From Isotricha intestinalis (Eukaryota; Ciliophora; Litostomatea; Vestibuliferida; Isotrichidae): a stretch of DNA of 16,034 nt. Every line of letters begins with the position of its first letter. The stretch's first letter is position 1. Both the position numbers and the translations under genes were made by a program. The DNA lies in NCBI GenBank assembly GCA_023807065.1, contig JAJJLU010000863.1:1-16034 (forward strand), read 5' to 3'. This document shows positions 14,533 to 16,034 of the stretch, in pieces. Below the pieces are notes generated by a model. It did no database searches. It worked only from the letters and a program-made list of their open reading frames with translations, and was not told the DNA's origin.

Positions 14533-16034
14533 TTTTTTTTTAATGATTTCAGATATATTTAATTATTATAATTATATTAGATTTTTTATTTGTAATTATT
14601 ATTTTTAGTTGGAATAAATTTTTTAATTTTGAATCACTTTATTTTTATATTAAAATTCCAAAATTGTTCTTTTTCAATTTTTATTATAAAATTAATTAAT
14701 ATAAAAAAATTTTATAAATGTATTTTTTGATTTGAGTTTTTTAATCAATTTAAAAAAACTATATTAAAGTTTTTTTTAATTCTTTATTTTTTTATTATTG
14801 TCACAAAAAGTCTTTGTTAAGAGATTCAAATGGTAACAGAAGATAAAAATTATCAAAAGAAATAGTAGCTTTATGTTTTAAAATATGATATAATAAGAGT
14901 AAAGATGAATATATAGAAAATAGAAACTCAAAAGTAAAATTTTTTAATCTTATTTATGATATTGTAAAAAATAATATATTAGATAAAAGATTCTAACAAT
15001 TCATAGAGGAATAAGTGTGGATTTATTGATGATGAAAAAAGAAAGTTAGAGTTCAAGATAAAAAAGAACTTTATAACAATAGCTACCAATATGTTGACAA
15101 TTTAAAAGTGGAATAAAAGATAAATGGTTAAAAATATTTCAAGATAATAAATTAAATTTTAAAACAAGAGGAAGGTAACATAAATTTAAAAATAATCAAA
15201 TTAAAATGATAACAGATGAAGTCAAAGAAATACAAAAGAAAGGATATTGATGAGGATAAAAGAAAAAAATCATATATAAATCACTATAATTCTTCTCATG
15301 ATAACATCCTTAGTTTTTGAACTCCTTTTATGAAGATAATTAAATACAATATCCTTATTATACCAATATTAAAAAATGATTTTTTAAATCTGCTCTTGAT
15401 TTTTGTAATTTAAAAAACAGATATAGATTTTTGAATAATATTTTAATAATTATTAAAATATCAATAAAAAAAAATTCTTTTAAATGATTGATTTATTTCA
15501 TTGTTTAAATATAGGAATAATAAAATCAAAAAAAGAATTAAACAAAATAAATTTAAATATTATTCTCATTTTTTTTTAGTTTTCTCAGTTCTCGACAATT
15601 TTTCCAATTTTATGTGATTCTTTGCATCCACTCTATTATTAATAAATGAATTACTCCCTAAATATTAATCTAAATATATTACAGACTATTATTTAATGTT
15701 TATTTATTTATTCCCTTCAAATTAAATATTATTTTCACACTAAAATTAAAAATAATTTTATTTTAGGCTAATATTAAAATATAAATATAATTTACACATT
15801 AATTTTTTAATTATTCTATATACTTTCTAAAATTAAAAATGAATTTTAAATAAATGAAAAATAAATATATCCTCAAAATAAAAATTAATAAATATATCCT
15901 ATAAAATTAAAAGTAAAATACATACAAAAATATAAAATAATAGAATTTACTAACTAAAATTAATTCTCATATACTATAATTATTTAATAATTTTATCTAA
16001 CTTTCTATAATTAATTAATAATATTATATTGGAG
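14533..16034. other. 1.5-kb region without a convincing gene
   Basis: No open frame of meaningful length exists on either strand. The first about 280 bp are T-rich and presumably hold the promoter of the adjacent minus-strand gene. From about 14815 to 15260 the plus strand is purine-rich and less extremely A+T-rich, with short open stretches in shifting frames, possibly a decayed gene. From about 15300 to the end it is featureless A+T-rich DNA, apart from a direct repeat of AATAAATATATCCT (15860-15873 and 15887-15900). No tRNA, rRNA, snRNA or telomeric array was recognised. Confidence 0.5.
15860..15900. repeat. Short direct repeat, 14 bp twice
   Basis: AATAAATATATCCT occurs at 15860-15873 and again at 15887-15900. 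It stands out because of the two CC pairs in otherwise nearly G+C-free sequence. It may be a chance or slippage product; no function is assigned. Confidence 0.4.

Noticed and set aside
16026..16034. Terminal ATTGGAG as the start of a right-hand telomere
   Set aside because: It is a single heptamer with one mismatch to ATTGGGG and no array, so it is within chance expectation.
1..16034. Low-GC bacterial or organellar origin
   Set aside because: Calmodulin, an RNF113-type splicing factor, a STIMATE homologue and telomeric repeats are eukaryotic nuclear features, and no ribosome-binding sites or operon pattern are seen.
14533..16034. tRNA or small nuclear RNA genes in the gene-free end
   Set aside because: I looked for T-loop (GTTCRANNC-like) and snRNA-like blocks; only a partial TTCAAAT at about 14826 was seen, without matching arms.

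Overview
The window looks like one end of a ciliate macronuclear chromosome. It opens with tandem AATCCCC units (bases 1-30) in C-strand orientation, as expected for a 5' chromosome end. The first gene starts only about 165 bp inside. The DNA is very A+T rich (about four-fifths by eye), genes are intronless and tightly packed on both strands, and start codons sit in A-rich contexts. Two genes point to ciliates: a two-pass membrane protein of a family expanded in ciliates (12472-14532) and a Cys-rich secreted or surface protein (10322-11350). Conserved proteins read through without internal TAA, TAG or TGA, and all three are used as terminators, so the standard code applies. That fits a litostome (for example rumen entodiniomorph) or heterotrich better than Tetrahymena or Paramecium; the lineage is an inference.

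Layout from the telomere inward: a basic unknown protein (+); two overlapping minus-strand frames that together encode one long repetitive coiled-coil protein of about 1015 residues, joined by a +1 shift at an A6 run; an RNF113/CWC24-type CCCH+RING splicing ubiquitin ligase (+), divergent from the coiled-coil gene across only 66 bp; calmodulin (+); a membrane-anchored, Cys-rich pepsin-family protease resembling plasmepsin V/ASP5 (-); a coiled-coil, possibly ciliary protein (+); a STIMATE/TMEM110-family membrane protein (+); the Cys-rich secretory protein (+); a four-pass membrane protein (-); and the ciliate-type two-pass membrane protein (-). The last 1.5 kb has no convincing gene and no telomere, so the window does not reach the other chromosome end as far as I can see.

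The genes do not form an obvious pathway. They look like independently transcribed housekeeping, membrane and cytoskeletal genes. Calmodulin and the STIMATE-like protein share a calcium theme but lie about 3.6 kb apart with unrelated genes between. The points most worth checking are the frameshifted coiled-coil gene, the heptanucleotide telomere and its hairpin-like junction, the plasmepsin V-like protease, calmodulin's loss of the usual Lys115, and a possible decayed gene near 14.9-15.25 kb.
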